The notes under the pieces were generated by a model. The model did no database searches, was not told the DNA's origin, and was given only the letters and a program-made list of their open reading frames with translations. This document shows, piece after piece, positions 1-5,793 of a DNA stretch of 10,941 nt (its first letter is position 1; every line of letters begins with the position of its first letter). The translations under genes and the position numbers were made by a program. The stretch lies in the NCBI GenBank assembly GCA_031254155.1, contig JAIRVA010000019.1:1-10941 (forward strand), given 5' to 3'. The stretch is from Propionibacteriaceae bacterium (GTDB taxonomy: Bacteria > Actinomycetota > Actinomycetes > Propionibacteriales > Propionibacteriaceae).

Positions 1-674
1 AGGCCCACCACGCGGCGGTGGTCCGTCGGCTCGTCCCCGGTGAGACCGTCACCCTGGCCGACGGGCGGGGGAGCGGGGTGACGGGGACGGTGGCGGCGGT
101 CACCAAGACCGTGGTGACGGTCGCGGTTGAGGCAGTGGTACGCTTGCCCGCCCCCCGCCTCTGGATCACGGTCGCCCAGGCCCTGCCCAAACCCGACCGG
201 GCCGAGCTGGCCCTGGATCTCATGACGGAGGTCGGTGTGGACGAGATCGTGCCGTGGGCGGCCGCCCGCTCCCAGGTCCGGTGGACGGGGGAGCGGGGCG
301 AGAAAGCCCAGGCCAAGTGGCAGTCCGTCCTCCGCGAAGCCAGTAAGCAGTCGCGGCGCTTGCGGTTCCCCGTGCTCGGGAGCTGTGCCTCCCTCGCCGA
401 GCTCGTGACCCGGGCGGGGACGGTTGATTGCGCGATCATCATGCACGAACGGGCGACCACGCCAATCGCGGCGTGCCCCGTGCCCGCGGCCGGTTCGGTC
501 CTCATCGTGATCGGCCCCGAGGGGGGCCTGACCGACGACGAGGTCACCGCTCTGACCGCGGCGGGCGGGCGGGCGTACCTGATGGGCGACACGGTCCTGC
601 GGACCTCGACCGCCGGTGCGGTGGCCGTGACGCAGGTGCGATTGCTGACCGGGCGAGGGGGAACATTGGGATGA
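1..674 (+). CDS. rsmE: 16S rRNA (uracil(1498)-N3)-methyltransferase, 5'-truncated
   Basis: RsmE methylates N3 of U1498 in 16S rRNA using S-adenosylmethionine; it is a cytoplasmic SPOUT-fold dimer. The reading frame is open from the first complete codon at position 3 and reads HHAAVVRRLVPGETVTLADG, the usual RsmE N-terminal PUA-like segment around the conserved H..VLR. The GTG at 18 therefore lies inside the domain, and the true start is upstream of the window. The C-terminal half carries the SPOUT knot: VIGPEGGLTDDEV (about 507-545) and the MGDTVLRTSTAGAVAV segment (about 580-630). Ser replaces the Glu of the common LRTETA form, which I recall as normal for actinobacterial RsmE. The stop TGA (672-674) overlaps the tgt ATG as ATGA, so the two genes are probably co-transcribed and translationally coupled. 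Only some 20-30 N-terminal residues should be missing. Identification is firm. Confidence 0.93.
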   Translation, partial: AHHAAVVRRLVPGETVTLADGRGSGVTGTVAAVTKTVVTVAVEAVVRLPAPRLWITVAQALPKPDRAELALDLMTEVGVDEIVPWAAARSQVRWTGERGEKAQAKWQSVLREASKQSRRLRFPVLGSCASLAELVTRAGTVDCAIIMHERATTPIAACPVPAAGSVLIVIGPEGGLTDDEVTALTAAGGRAYLMGDTVLRTSTAGAVAVTQVRLLTGRGGTLG

Positions 675-1903
675 GCGACTTCCGGTTTGTCCCCGGGACG
701 GGGATTCCCGGCCGGCTGGGTCGGACCGGGGTCATTGCCACCCCGCACGGTGGGATCCGGACCCCCGCCTTCATCGTGGTCGGCACGCAGGCGACGGTCA
801 AGGGGCTGACTCCCGAGCAGATCCGGGACGTGGGGGCGCAGGCCGTCCTCGCGAACGCCTACCACCTCTACCTCCAGCCGGGCGCGGACCTGGTCGACGA
901 GGCCGGCGGCGTGGCGGCCTTCATGGGCTGGAGCGGGCCGACGGTGACGGACTCCGGCGGCTTCCAGGTGCTGAGCCAGGGGGCGGGGTTCAAGAAGGTC
1001 CTGGCGATGTCGACCGCCGGACTGGCGAGCGACGATGTGATCGCCAAAGGCAAGGACCGGCTGGCCCACGTGGACGACGACGGGGTGGACTTCCGCTCTT
1101 ACCGCGACGGGTCACGCCACCGCTTCACCCCCGAAGTGTCGATGCGGATCCAGCATCAGCTGGGCGCCGACATCATGTTCGCTTTCGACGAGTGTACGAC
1201 GCTGATGAACACGCGGGCGTACCAGGAGCGGTCGCTGGAGCGGACGTACGCCTGGGCGCTGCGCTGCCTCGCCGAACACCGGCGGCTGACGGACGAGCGG
1301 GCCGGGAAGGCGTACCAGGGGCTGTTCGGCGTGGTCCAGGGGGCGCAGTATGAGGACCTGCGGCGCCGGGCCGCCCACGAGCTGGCGGTGGCCGAGGTAG
1401 ACGGCCAGCGGTTCGACGGCTTCGGCATCGGTGGCGCGCTGGAGAAGGAAAACCTGGGGACAATCTGTCGCTGGGTGAACGAGGAACTGCCCCGTGACAA
1501 GCCCCGGCACCTGTTGGGCATCTCGGAGCCGGAGGATCTGTTCACCGCCATCGAGCACGGTGCGGACACCTTCGACTGCGTCAACCCCTCCCGGACGGCC
1601 CGCAACGGGCGGGCGTACACCGCCGACGGGTGGTACAACGTCGACACCCTCCCCAGCAAGCGTAGTTTCACCCCGCTGGAGGAGGGGTGCGACTGTTACA
1701 CGTGTACGCACCACACGCGGGCGTACCTCCACCACCTCGCCCGCGCGAAGGAACTGTTGCTCTACACGCTCATGACGATCCACAACGAGCGGTTCCACGT
1801 CCGGCTGGTAGACCGTATCCGGACGGCGATTACGGCGGGGGATTTCGACGCCTACCGGACGGAGTTCCTCGGGCGGTACCAGAAGCGTCGCCACGAAACT
1901 TAA
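671..1903 (+). CDS. tgt: tRNA-guanine(34) transglycosylase (Tgt)
   Basis: Tgt exchanges the G34 base of GUN-anticodon tRNAs for preQ1 or queuine. The ATG at 671 overlaps the rsmE stop (ATGA) and gives 410 residues. Visible landmarks: DSGGFQ with D94 (the Z. mobilis D102 position), FDECT with D173, FDCVNPSR with D302 (the nucleophile position), and a complete zinc site C340-x-C342-x2-C345-x25-H371. Two things are unusual compared with the Z. mobilis type. There is an insertion of roughly 25 residues after DSGGFQVLS (about 104-135). The loop normally reading GGLAVGE is GGALEKE (254-260), which puts Glu at the V233 position that lines the C7-substituent pocket of the base. I infer that the enzyme may accept a different deazaguanine than preQ1, for example salvaged queuine. 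No queuosine biosynthesis gene is in the window. Family assignment is firm; substrate preference is inference. Confidence 0.93.
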   Translation: MSDFRFVPGTGIPGRLGRTGVIATPHGGIRTPAFIVVGTQATVKGLTPEQIRDVGAQAVLANAYHLYLQPGADLVDEAGGVAAFMGWSGPTVTDSGGFQVLSQGAGFKKVLAMSTAGLASDDVIAKGKDRLAHVDDDGVDFRSYRDGSRHRFTPEVSMRIQHQLGADIMFAFDECTTLMNTRAYQERSLERTYAWALRCLAEHRRLTDERAGKAYQGLFGVVQGAQYEDLRRRAAHELAVAEVDGQRFDGFGIGGALEKENLGTICRWVNEELPRDKPRHLLGISEPEDLFTAIEHGADTFDCVNPSRTARNGRAYTADGWYNVDTLPSKRSFTPLEEGCDCYTCTHHTRAYLHHLARAKELLLYTLMTIHNERFHVRLVDRIRTAITAGDFDAYRTEFLGRYQKRRHET

Positions 1904-1909
1904 GGCACT

Positions 1910-1938
1910 TTCCCCAGCGGCGCTCAGCGGGTTAGGAT
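1910..1938 (+). promoter_or_regulatory. Putative promoter of the permease-hydrolase operon
   Basis: A -10 element TAGGAT (1933-1938), a form common in high-GC actinobacteria, sits 17 bases after a weak -35-like TTCCCC (1910-1915, three matches to TTGACA). Transcription would start near 1944-1947, immediately before G1948, where the long closing helix of the leader RNA begins. That coincidence is the best support for this promoter. The -35 box alone would not be convincing. Confidence 0.45.
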
Positions 1939-1945
1939 ACTACGC

Positions 1946-2144
1946 AAGGGAAGTGCTGATCTATGCTGTGTCGCCAGCCGGGCGTCCGGCGGAGTGAGAT
2001 CCGTCTTCCATATGGTGTACGTGGACTGGATGTCCACCGCACCATGTGGGAGGCGGAGATCGCCCGTCCGGGTGTTCGGATGGCGGCACATGGTAGATCA
2101 GTGGTTCCCCAAGGGTAGCCCGAGTTTCACGGGGGAAGGAAATC
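1946..2144 (+). ncRNA. Structured 5' leader RNA, candidate translational riboswitch of the NCS1 permease gene
   Basis: Pairing read by hand. P1: 1948-1970 with 2087-2109, 20 of 23 positions paired including three G-U, with a G-G mismatch at 1953/2104 and a two-base internal loop at 1965-1966/2091-2092. Inside P1 lie three hairpins. P2 is 1977-1981/1986-1990 with a GCGT loop. P3 is 2000-2017/2040-2057, 18 continuous pairs with three G-U, then an internal loop and 2021-2026/2032-2037 with a five-base loop. P4 is 2061-2064 plus 2066-2070 with 2077-2085, one bulged C. The pieces form a four-way junction ending about 36 bases before the start codon. TTCCCC (2105-2110) can pair either in P1 or with GGGGAA (2132-2137) of the Shine-Dalgarno region. 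The G-U pairs favour an RNA fold over a DNA inverted repeat. I do not recognise guanidine, purine, TPP, preQ1, cobalamin, SAM, ZTP or T-box consensus motifs. Ligand unknown. Confidence 0.55.
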
Positions 2145-2147
2145 ATG
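2131..2147 (+). promoter_or_regulatory. Shine-Dalgarno region of the NCS1 permease, open to sequestration
   Basis: A strong GGGGGAAGGA run (2131-2140) precedes the ATG at 2145 by four bases and fixes that start. Its GGGGAA (2132-2137) is complementary to TTCCCC at 2105-2110. Its first Gs can also pair with CCCG (2119-2122) as a small hairpin with CGGG at 2130-2133. Either pairing would block ribosome binding. Confidence 0.55.
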
Positions 2148-3620
2148 TCTGACACCGCTCAACCGGCGTCGAGCGCCATCCAAGTCGAGATGGCCGGCGC
2201 TGATATCATCGCCGAGACCGACCGCAAGGGGAAGCCCAGCGGCCTGTTCTGGCCCTGGTTCGCCGCCAACATTTCGGTGTTCGGCATCTGTAATGGCGCG
2301 TTTGTGCTTGGCTTCGGCATCTCGTTCGCGCAGGCCGCGATCGCCGGGACCATCGGCATCGTTTTCTCGTTCCTCCTTTGTGGCTTGGTGGCGATGGCTG
2401 GCAAGCGGGGTTCCGCCCCGACCATGGTCTTGTCGCGGGCCGCGATGGGGGTAAATGGCAACCGGATCGCCTCCATCATTTCCTGGATCCTGACCGTCGG
2501 CTGGGAGACCGTCCTCACGGCCATGGCGACGATGGCGACCGCCACGGTTTTCAAGGAACTCGGCTGGGGTGACGGCAATGTTATCAAGATCATCGGGCTG
2601 GTCGTGGTCGCCGTGCTCATCGTGGGCGGCGGCATTATCGGCTTCGACATGATTATGAAGATGCAGACCGTCATCACGATCGTGACCGCGGTGCTGACCG
2701 TGGGGTACGTGGCGCTGGTCTTCAACAAGGTCGACCTGGGCGCGCTGACGGCGATCCCCGCGGGGTCCTTCGAGATGGTGATCGGCGCCGGCATCCTGGC
2801 CATGACAGCGTTCGGCCTGGGCTGGGTCAACGCGGCCGCCGACTACTCCCGCTACCTGCCGCGCAAGGCTTCGACCGGCGGCGTCGTCTTCTGGACGACG
2901 TTCGGGGCCGCCGCACCCGTCGTCCTCCTGGTCTTCTTCGGCATCCTGCTGACCGGTTCCGACGCGAAGCTCGCCGAGGCCATGAACGCGTACGACCCGA
3001 TCGGCGCACTGTCGGCGGTCTTGCCAACGTGGTACCTGGTGCCGTTCATGCTCGTCGCCGTCCTCGGCCTGGTCGGCGGCGCGGTGATGGACATCTACTC
3101 CTCCGGTCTGGCGCTGGTGGCGGCCGGTCTGCCGGTGAAGCGGCCGGTGGCGGCAGCAATCGACGGCACGATCATGATCGCCGGTACGATCTACATCGTC
3201 TTCGGACCGGACTCGTTCTTCACGGTGTTCCAGGGGTTCTTGATCACCCTCGGCGTCCCCATCGCCGCCTGGGCGGGCATCATGCTGGCCGATGTCTTGA
3301 TGCGGCGGAAGGACTACGACGAGATCGACCTGTTCGATTCGAAGGGCCGGTACGGGTCGTGGCCAGCGGCCCCGCTCGTCATCATCGGTGTGGCCGCCGT
3401 TGTGGGCTGGGGACTAGTGGTGAACTCGTACGCATCCTGGCTCAACTGGCAGGGGTACTTCATGGGCATCCTCGGCGGCAAGGACGGCGGGTGGGCGTAC
3501 GCCAACCTGGGCGTCGTGGTCGCCCTAGCCATCGGCTTCTTGGGTACGTGGGTCTTCCGGCGCGGCGCCGTGCGCCGTCAGGAAGCCCGCCCGGCGCGTG
3601 TCGTGGGTGAGTCGGCATGA
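2145..3620 (+). CDS. NCS1-family permease (cytosine/purine/ureide type)
   Basis: A 491-residue secondary transporter of the nucleobase-cation-symport-1 family, in the cytoplasmic membrane. The N-terminal tail leads into DRKGKPSGLFWPWFAANISV (about 26-45), the usual entry to TM1. The chain then runs through about a dozen hydrophobic segments to a positively charged C-terminus. The family motif AADYSRYLPR is at 231-240, and a second conserved block around VGGAVMDIYSSGLAL fits the TM8 region. Known NCS1 substrates include cytosine, purines, hydantoins, allantoin and thiamine pyrimidine precursors, so the sequence alone does not give the substrate. The gene is preceded by a structured leader and overlaps the downstream hydrolase by ATGA (3617-3620), suggesting that the hydrolase acts on the imported compound. 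Its other neighbour, tgt, raises the alternative that a deazapurine base is imported. Confidence 0.88.
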   Translation: MSDTAQPASSAIQVEMAGADIIAETDRKGKPSGLFWPWFAANISVFGICNGAFVLGFGISFAQAAIAGTIGIVFSFLLCGLVAMAGKRGSAPTMVLSRAAMGVNGNRIASIISWILTVGWETVLTAMATMATATVFKELGWGDGNVIKIIGLVVVAVLIVGGGIIGFDMIMKMQTVITIVTAVLTVGYVALVFNKVDLGALTAIPAGSFEMVIGAGILAMTAFGLGWVNAAADYSRYLPRKASTGGVVFWTTFGAAAPVVLLVFFGILLTGSDAKLAEAMNAYDPIGALSAVLPTWYLVPFMLVAVLGLVGGAVMDIYSSGLALVAAGLPVKRPVAAAIDGTIMIAGTIYIVFGPDSFFTVFQGFLITLGVPIAAWAGIMLADVLMRRKDYDEIDLFDSKGRYGSWPAAPLVIIGVAAVVGWGLVVNSYASWLNWQGYFMGILGGKDGGWAYANLGVVVALAIGFLGTWVFRRGAVRRQEARPARVVGESA

Positions 3621-4213
3621 CCTGGTCGTACGCTGAGACCGGGCCGGCGACCTGGCTCGTCGTCATCGACATGCAGACGGTATTTGGCGGAGCTGACAGC
3701 CCGTGGGCGGCCCCGCGGTTCGGCGAGTTGATCGAGCCGACCCGGCGGTTGTGTGAAGCGTACGCCCCGAACGTGGTGTTCACCCGCTACCTCTCGCCCG
3801 CCGATCCCCAGGGGGCCTGGCGGCCGTACTTCGCGGACTGGCCTTTCGCGCTCCAACCCCCGGACGCGCCCCTGTGGGACATCGTGCCGGAACTGGCCGA
3901 CCTCCCCGGTCGCTCCCGGGGCTTGGACGGGCGGGGAGGCACGCTGGACGCCGAGTGTTTCTCCAAGTGGGGACGTGATTTGGCGGAACTGGCCGGGCAA
4001 GCGGGCCGCTTGGTCCTGACCGGGGTGAGTACCGACTGCTGTGTCATCGCGACCGCCCTGGCCGCCGCCGATGCCGGGGTGGAAACCTGGGTCGTCAAGG
4101 AGGCGACCACCGGCATTGACGACCCCACCACCAAGCAGGCCCTCTACATCATGAGCCTGTTCGGCCCGTTGCTCAAGATCGTGTCCCTGGATGAGGCCCT
4201 GGCGGCGGCGTAA
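3617..4213 (+). CDS. Cysteine hydrolase, isochorismatase-like superfamily
   Basis: A 198-residue cytosolic hydrolase. The superfamily includes nicotinamidase, N-carbamoylsarcosine amidase, RutB-type, maleamate and biuret hydrolases, as well as isochorismatases. The catalytic triad is visible: D18 in WLVVIDMQ, K117 in CFSKWG, and C142 in TGVSTDCCVIATA; the conserved cis-peptide position lies just before the Cys. Length is normal. It overlaps the permease stop by ATGA, so the two are translationally coupled and very likely act on the same compound. That favours an amide, carbamoyl or ureide substrate over isochorismate. The exact substrate cannot be assigned, since residues outside the triad decide it. 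The stop is three bases from the vapC stop on the other strand, and I see no terminator hairpin between them. Confidence 0.85.
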   Translation: MTWSYAETGPATWLVVIDMQTVFGGADSPWAAPRFGELIEPTRRLCEAYAPNVVFTRYLSPADPQGAWRPYFADWPFALQPPDAPLWDIVPELADLPGRSRGLDGRGGTLDAECFSKWGRDLAELAGQAGRLVLTGVSTDCCVIATALAAADAGVETWVVKEATTGIDDPTTKQALYIMSLFGPLLKIVSLDEALAAA

Positions 4214-4216
4214 GGG

Positions 4217-4633
4217 TTACCCAGTCGCCCAATCCTCAATGGCCAAGCCGGGGACTCGCGCAAACTCGCGAGTGTTGTTGGTGACGAGGACCGCGTCGAG
4301 TGCCAGTGCGTGCCCGGCGATCGCCGAATCAGTGTGACCGATCGGCGTGCCAGCCTTGCGCAGCGTCGCGCGAACAAAGGCAGTTCGGTCGGCGGCCGCC
4401 TTATCCCAGGGAATGATGTCGTTGAGACAGGCGAGAAGATCAGCCAGTAGCGGGGGAAGCCGGGGAGAAGCGCGGGGGCCCAGCGTACCGTCTACCAACT
4501 CGGAGTAGACCATGGCAGAGATCGCAACGGGGGCCGACCTGGCCGCCGTTTTCAAGCGCCGCAAAACAGCTAACTGGCCACGCATGGCAAACGAGCAAGT
4601 GTTCGTATCCAGCATGTACAATGCGACGGCCAT
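4217..4633 (-). CDS. vapC: VapC-like PIN-domain ribonuclease toxin
   Basis: A 138-residue PIN-domain protein, the toxin half of a type II toxin-antitoxin pair. Such toxins are Mg2+-dependent RNases that cut tRNA, rRNA or mRNA when free of antitoxin. Active-site acids are present in order: D9 (MLDTN), E45 (YSELVDG) and D102 (GHTDSAIAGHAL), followed by the typical TNNTREFARVPGLAIEDW C-terminus with N119/N120 at the fourth position, so it appears catalytically intact. I chose the ATG at 4633 because it shares its A with the antitoxin stop (TGATG). A TTG one codon upstream (4636) and an internal ATG at 4615 are less likely. It is coupled to the upstream VapB and converges on the cysteine hydrolase. 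Confidence 0.88.
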   Translation of the reverse strand: MAVALYMLDTNTCSFAMRGQLAVLRRLKTAARSAPVAISAMVYSELVDGTLGPRASPRLPPLLADLLACLNDIIPWDKAAADRTAFVRATLRKAGTPIGHTDSAIAGHALALDAVLVTNNTREFARVPGLAIEDWATG

Positions 4634-4923
4634 CAATCGTCCATGTCATCAAACACTGGGCGAGGTGGACCGACGACTTCGTGGCGTTCCTCAAGGTAGG
4701 CGAAGAACGGATCGTCGTCCGCGATACCTAAGGCGGCGGCCGCGCCAGCCAGAGACTCCCAACTTCGACGGGGAGGTCGCAGGATGACGGTGTCCCCGAC
4801 CCGCGAGACGTCGAGTTCCGTGACGCTGTCGGGGAAGCTCATGTCTTTGGGAATGCGAACGGCTTGATTGTTGCGGTTTCTGAAGATCGACACCCGTGTC
4901 CGCTCTGGAATAGTTGCGGTCAT
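4633..4923 (-). CDS. vapB: VapB-like antitoxin, AbrB/SpoVT (VagC) type
   Basis: A 96-residue antitoxin. The N-terminal swapped-hairpin AbrB fold (about 8-52) has the VagC/VapB signature FRNRNNQAVRIPKDMSF followed by a VSRVGDTVILRP strand pair. This part binds operator DNA as a dimer. The C-terminal region (about 54-96), acidic and ending DDMDD, would wrap around and inhibit the PIN toxin. The start at 4923 has a strong purine-rich Shine-Dalgarno (GGAGAGGAGG, about 4928-4937 on this strand). The ATG overlaps the stop of the PNP gene, and the TGA overlaps vapC. A palindrome 19 bases upstream of the start is a candidate autoregulatory site. Confidence 0.85.
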   Translation of the reverse strand: MTATIPERTRVSIFRNRNNQAVRIPKDMSFPDSVTELDVSRVGDTVILRPPRRSWESLAGAAAALGIADDDPFFAYLEERHEVVGPPRPVFDDMDD

Positions 4924-5780
4924 GCTACCTCCTCTCCTGACGGTATCGATGATACCATACGTCGAGCATATGTACGAGGTGAGATGAGCACCTGTCGGAT
5001 GAGTCCGCCGTAGTGGCGGGCCGAGGTCTCGGCCAGTCGGACCACCTCGGCGGGGTCGATGGTTTCCCCGCTCGCGGAGTGGGCGGTGACGATGGAGAGG
5101 GCGAGGGTGGGGATGGCAAACTCGGCGGCGGCGATGGCCTCCAGGACGGTGGACATTCCCGTCATGTCGGCACCCAGGATCGCGGCGGCGCGCACCTCCG
5201 CCGGGGTCTCGTAGTGGGGACCGGGGAACATCGCGTACACCCCCTCCCGCAACTCGGGGTTGAGGGTACGGGCGGCGGCTCGCAGGCCGGGGTCGTACAC
5301 CCGGGCGAGATCGACAAACCGCGGGCCGACGAGGGGTGAGGTCCAGGTTAGGTTGAGGTGGTCGGTGAGGGCGGCCACGGTCCCGAGGGGCCAGTCGGCG
5401 TGAACGGTACCACCGGCGTTGGTCAGGCAGAGCCGCGTCACGCCGAGGGCGGCGAGCGTCCGGACTCCGTAGACGACCGGTTCCGGGCCGTGGCCCTCGT
5501 AGAGGTGGGTCCGCCCGGCGAGGACGACGACCTCCTGGTCGTCCCAGCGGTAGTGGCGGGCAACTCCCTCGTGGCCGGGCGCGGTGGGCGGGCGGAAGCC
5601 TGGGACGTCGCGGAGGGGGACCGTACCCAGTGGCGTACCCCAGGCTTCGGCGGCCGGACTCCAGCCCGAGCCGAGGACCACGCCGATGTCTGCCCCGTCG
5701 ACGCCGAAAGCGTCGGCCAGCCAGCGGGCGGCGGCCTGGGCGGATGGGTAGTCGGCCGTGGCCGGAGGTTGCGATGTCAT
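4920..5780 (-). CDS. Purine nucleoside phosphorylase, trimeric (PNP/MTAP) family
   Basis: A 286-residue cytosolic enzyme that splits purine nucleosides with phosphate to give the free base and (deoxy)ribose-1-phosphate. Family landmarks in order: VVLGSGW phosphate loop (about 34-40), GRTHLYEGH with H92 (89-97), TNAGGTV with N121 (120-126), DHLNLTWTSPLVGPR (140-154), GPHYETPAE with E191 (187-195) and GMSTVLEA (208-215). The base-recognition segment normally reading S-L-x-T-N is SIVTAH (229-234), so the Asn that contacts the purine is Ala233. The usual following His (N-H-x-E-V) is replaced in IDPAEV. Specificity may therefore differ from inosine/guanosine, and MTAP-like or other use is possible. 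The family should end near LIRQVL (265); the last 21 residues look non-native. There is no Shine-Dalgarno sequence before the ATG. It lies upstream of vapB on the same strand with a four-base overlap. Confidence 0.87.
   Translation of the reverse strand: MTSQPPATADYPSAQAAARWLADAFGVDGADIGVVLGSGWSPAAEAWGTPLGTVPLRDVPGFRPPTAPGHEGVARHYRWDDQEVVVLAGRTHLYEGHGPEPVVYGVRTLAALGVTRLCLTNAGGTVHADWPLGTVAALTDHLNLTWTSPLVGPRFVDLARVYDPGLRAAARTLNPELREGVYAMFPGPHYETPAEVRAAAILGADMTGMSTVLEAIAAAEFAIPTLALSIVTAHSASGETIDPAEVVRLAETSARHYGGLIRQVLISPRTYARRMVSSIPSGEEVA
4942..4956. promoter_or_regulatory. Palindrome, candidate VapBC operator inside the PNP 3' end
   Basis: A perfect inverted repeat GGTATC-GAT-GATACC lies 19 bases upstream of the antitoxin start. 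A second, imperfect palindrome centred on CATATG is at 4962-4977 (TCG..CATATG..CGA). VapB-type antitoxins usually bind paired palindromes just upstream of their own gene, and this AT-rich patch is out of character with the surrounding GC-rich coding sequence. A TATCAT -10-like element on the minus strand overlaps the first palindrome, but its -35 is poor. Confidence 0.5.
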
Positions 5781-5787
5781 GATCCGT

Positions 5788-5793
5788 AGCCTA
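5788..5793 (-). promoter_or_regulatory. Possible -10 element giving a leaderless PNP transcript
   Basis: On the minus strand TAGGCT lies seven bases before the PNP ATG, and no ribosome binding site precedes that ATG. A start of transcription at or next to the ATG would give a leaderless mRNA, which is common in actinobacteria. The -35 region 17 bases further up (GGTCGC) is weak. Confidence 0.35.

Noticed and set aside
590..640. RsmE knot reading LRTSTAG instead of LRTETA as a possible inactivating change.
   Set aside because: I recall this as the usual form in actinobacterial RsmE, so it is not noteworthy.
1948..2109. Reading the 23-base imperfect inverted repeat around the leader as terminal repeats of a MITE or IS remnant.
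   Set aside because: The arms contain G-U pairs that a DNA repeat would not keep, no flanking target duplication is evident, and the element sits exactly between a TAGGAT -10 and the permease ribosome binding site. Not fully excluded; a genome-wide copy search would settle it.
1946..2144. Assignment of the leader to a known class (TPP, guanidine, preQ1, purine, cobalamin, ZTP, SAM, T-box).
   Set aside because: None of the core consensus strings I know for these classes is present. Isolated similarities such as GGGTG..TGGCGG to a T-box or GCTGA to TPP are too short and lack partner elements.
4634..4636. TTG as the vapC start.
   Set aside because: The ATG at 4633 overlaps the antitoxin stop in a TGATG arrangement and gives a normal VapC N-terminus, so the rare TTG one codon earlier is unnecessary.
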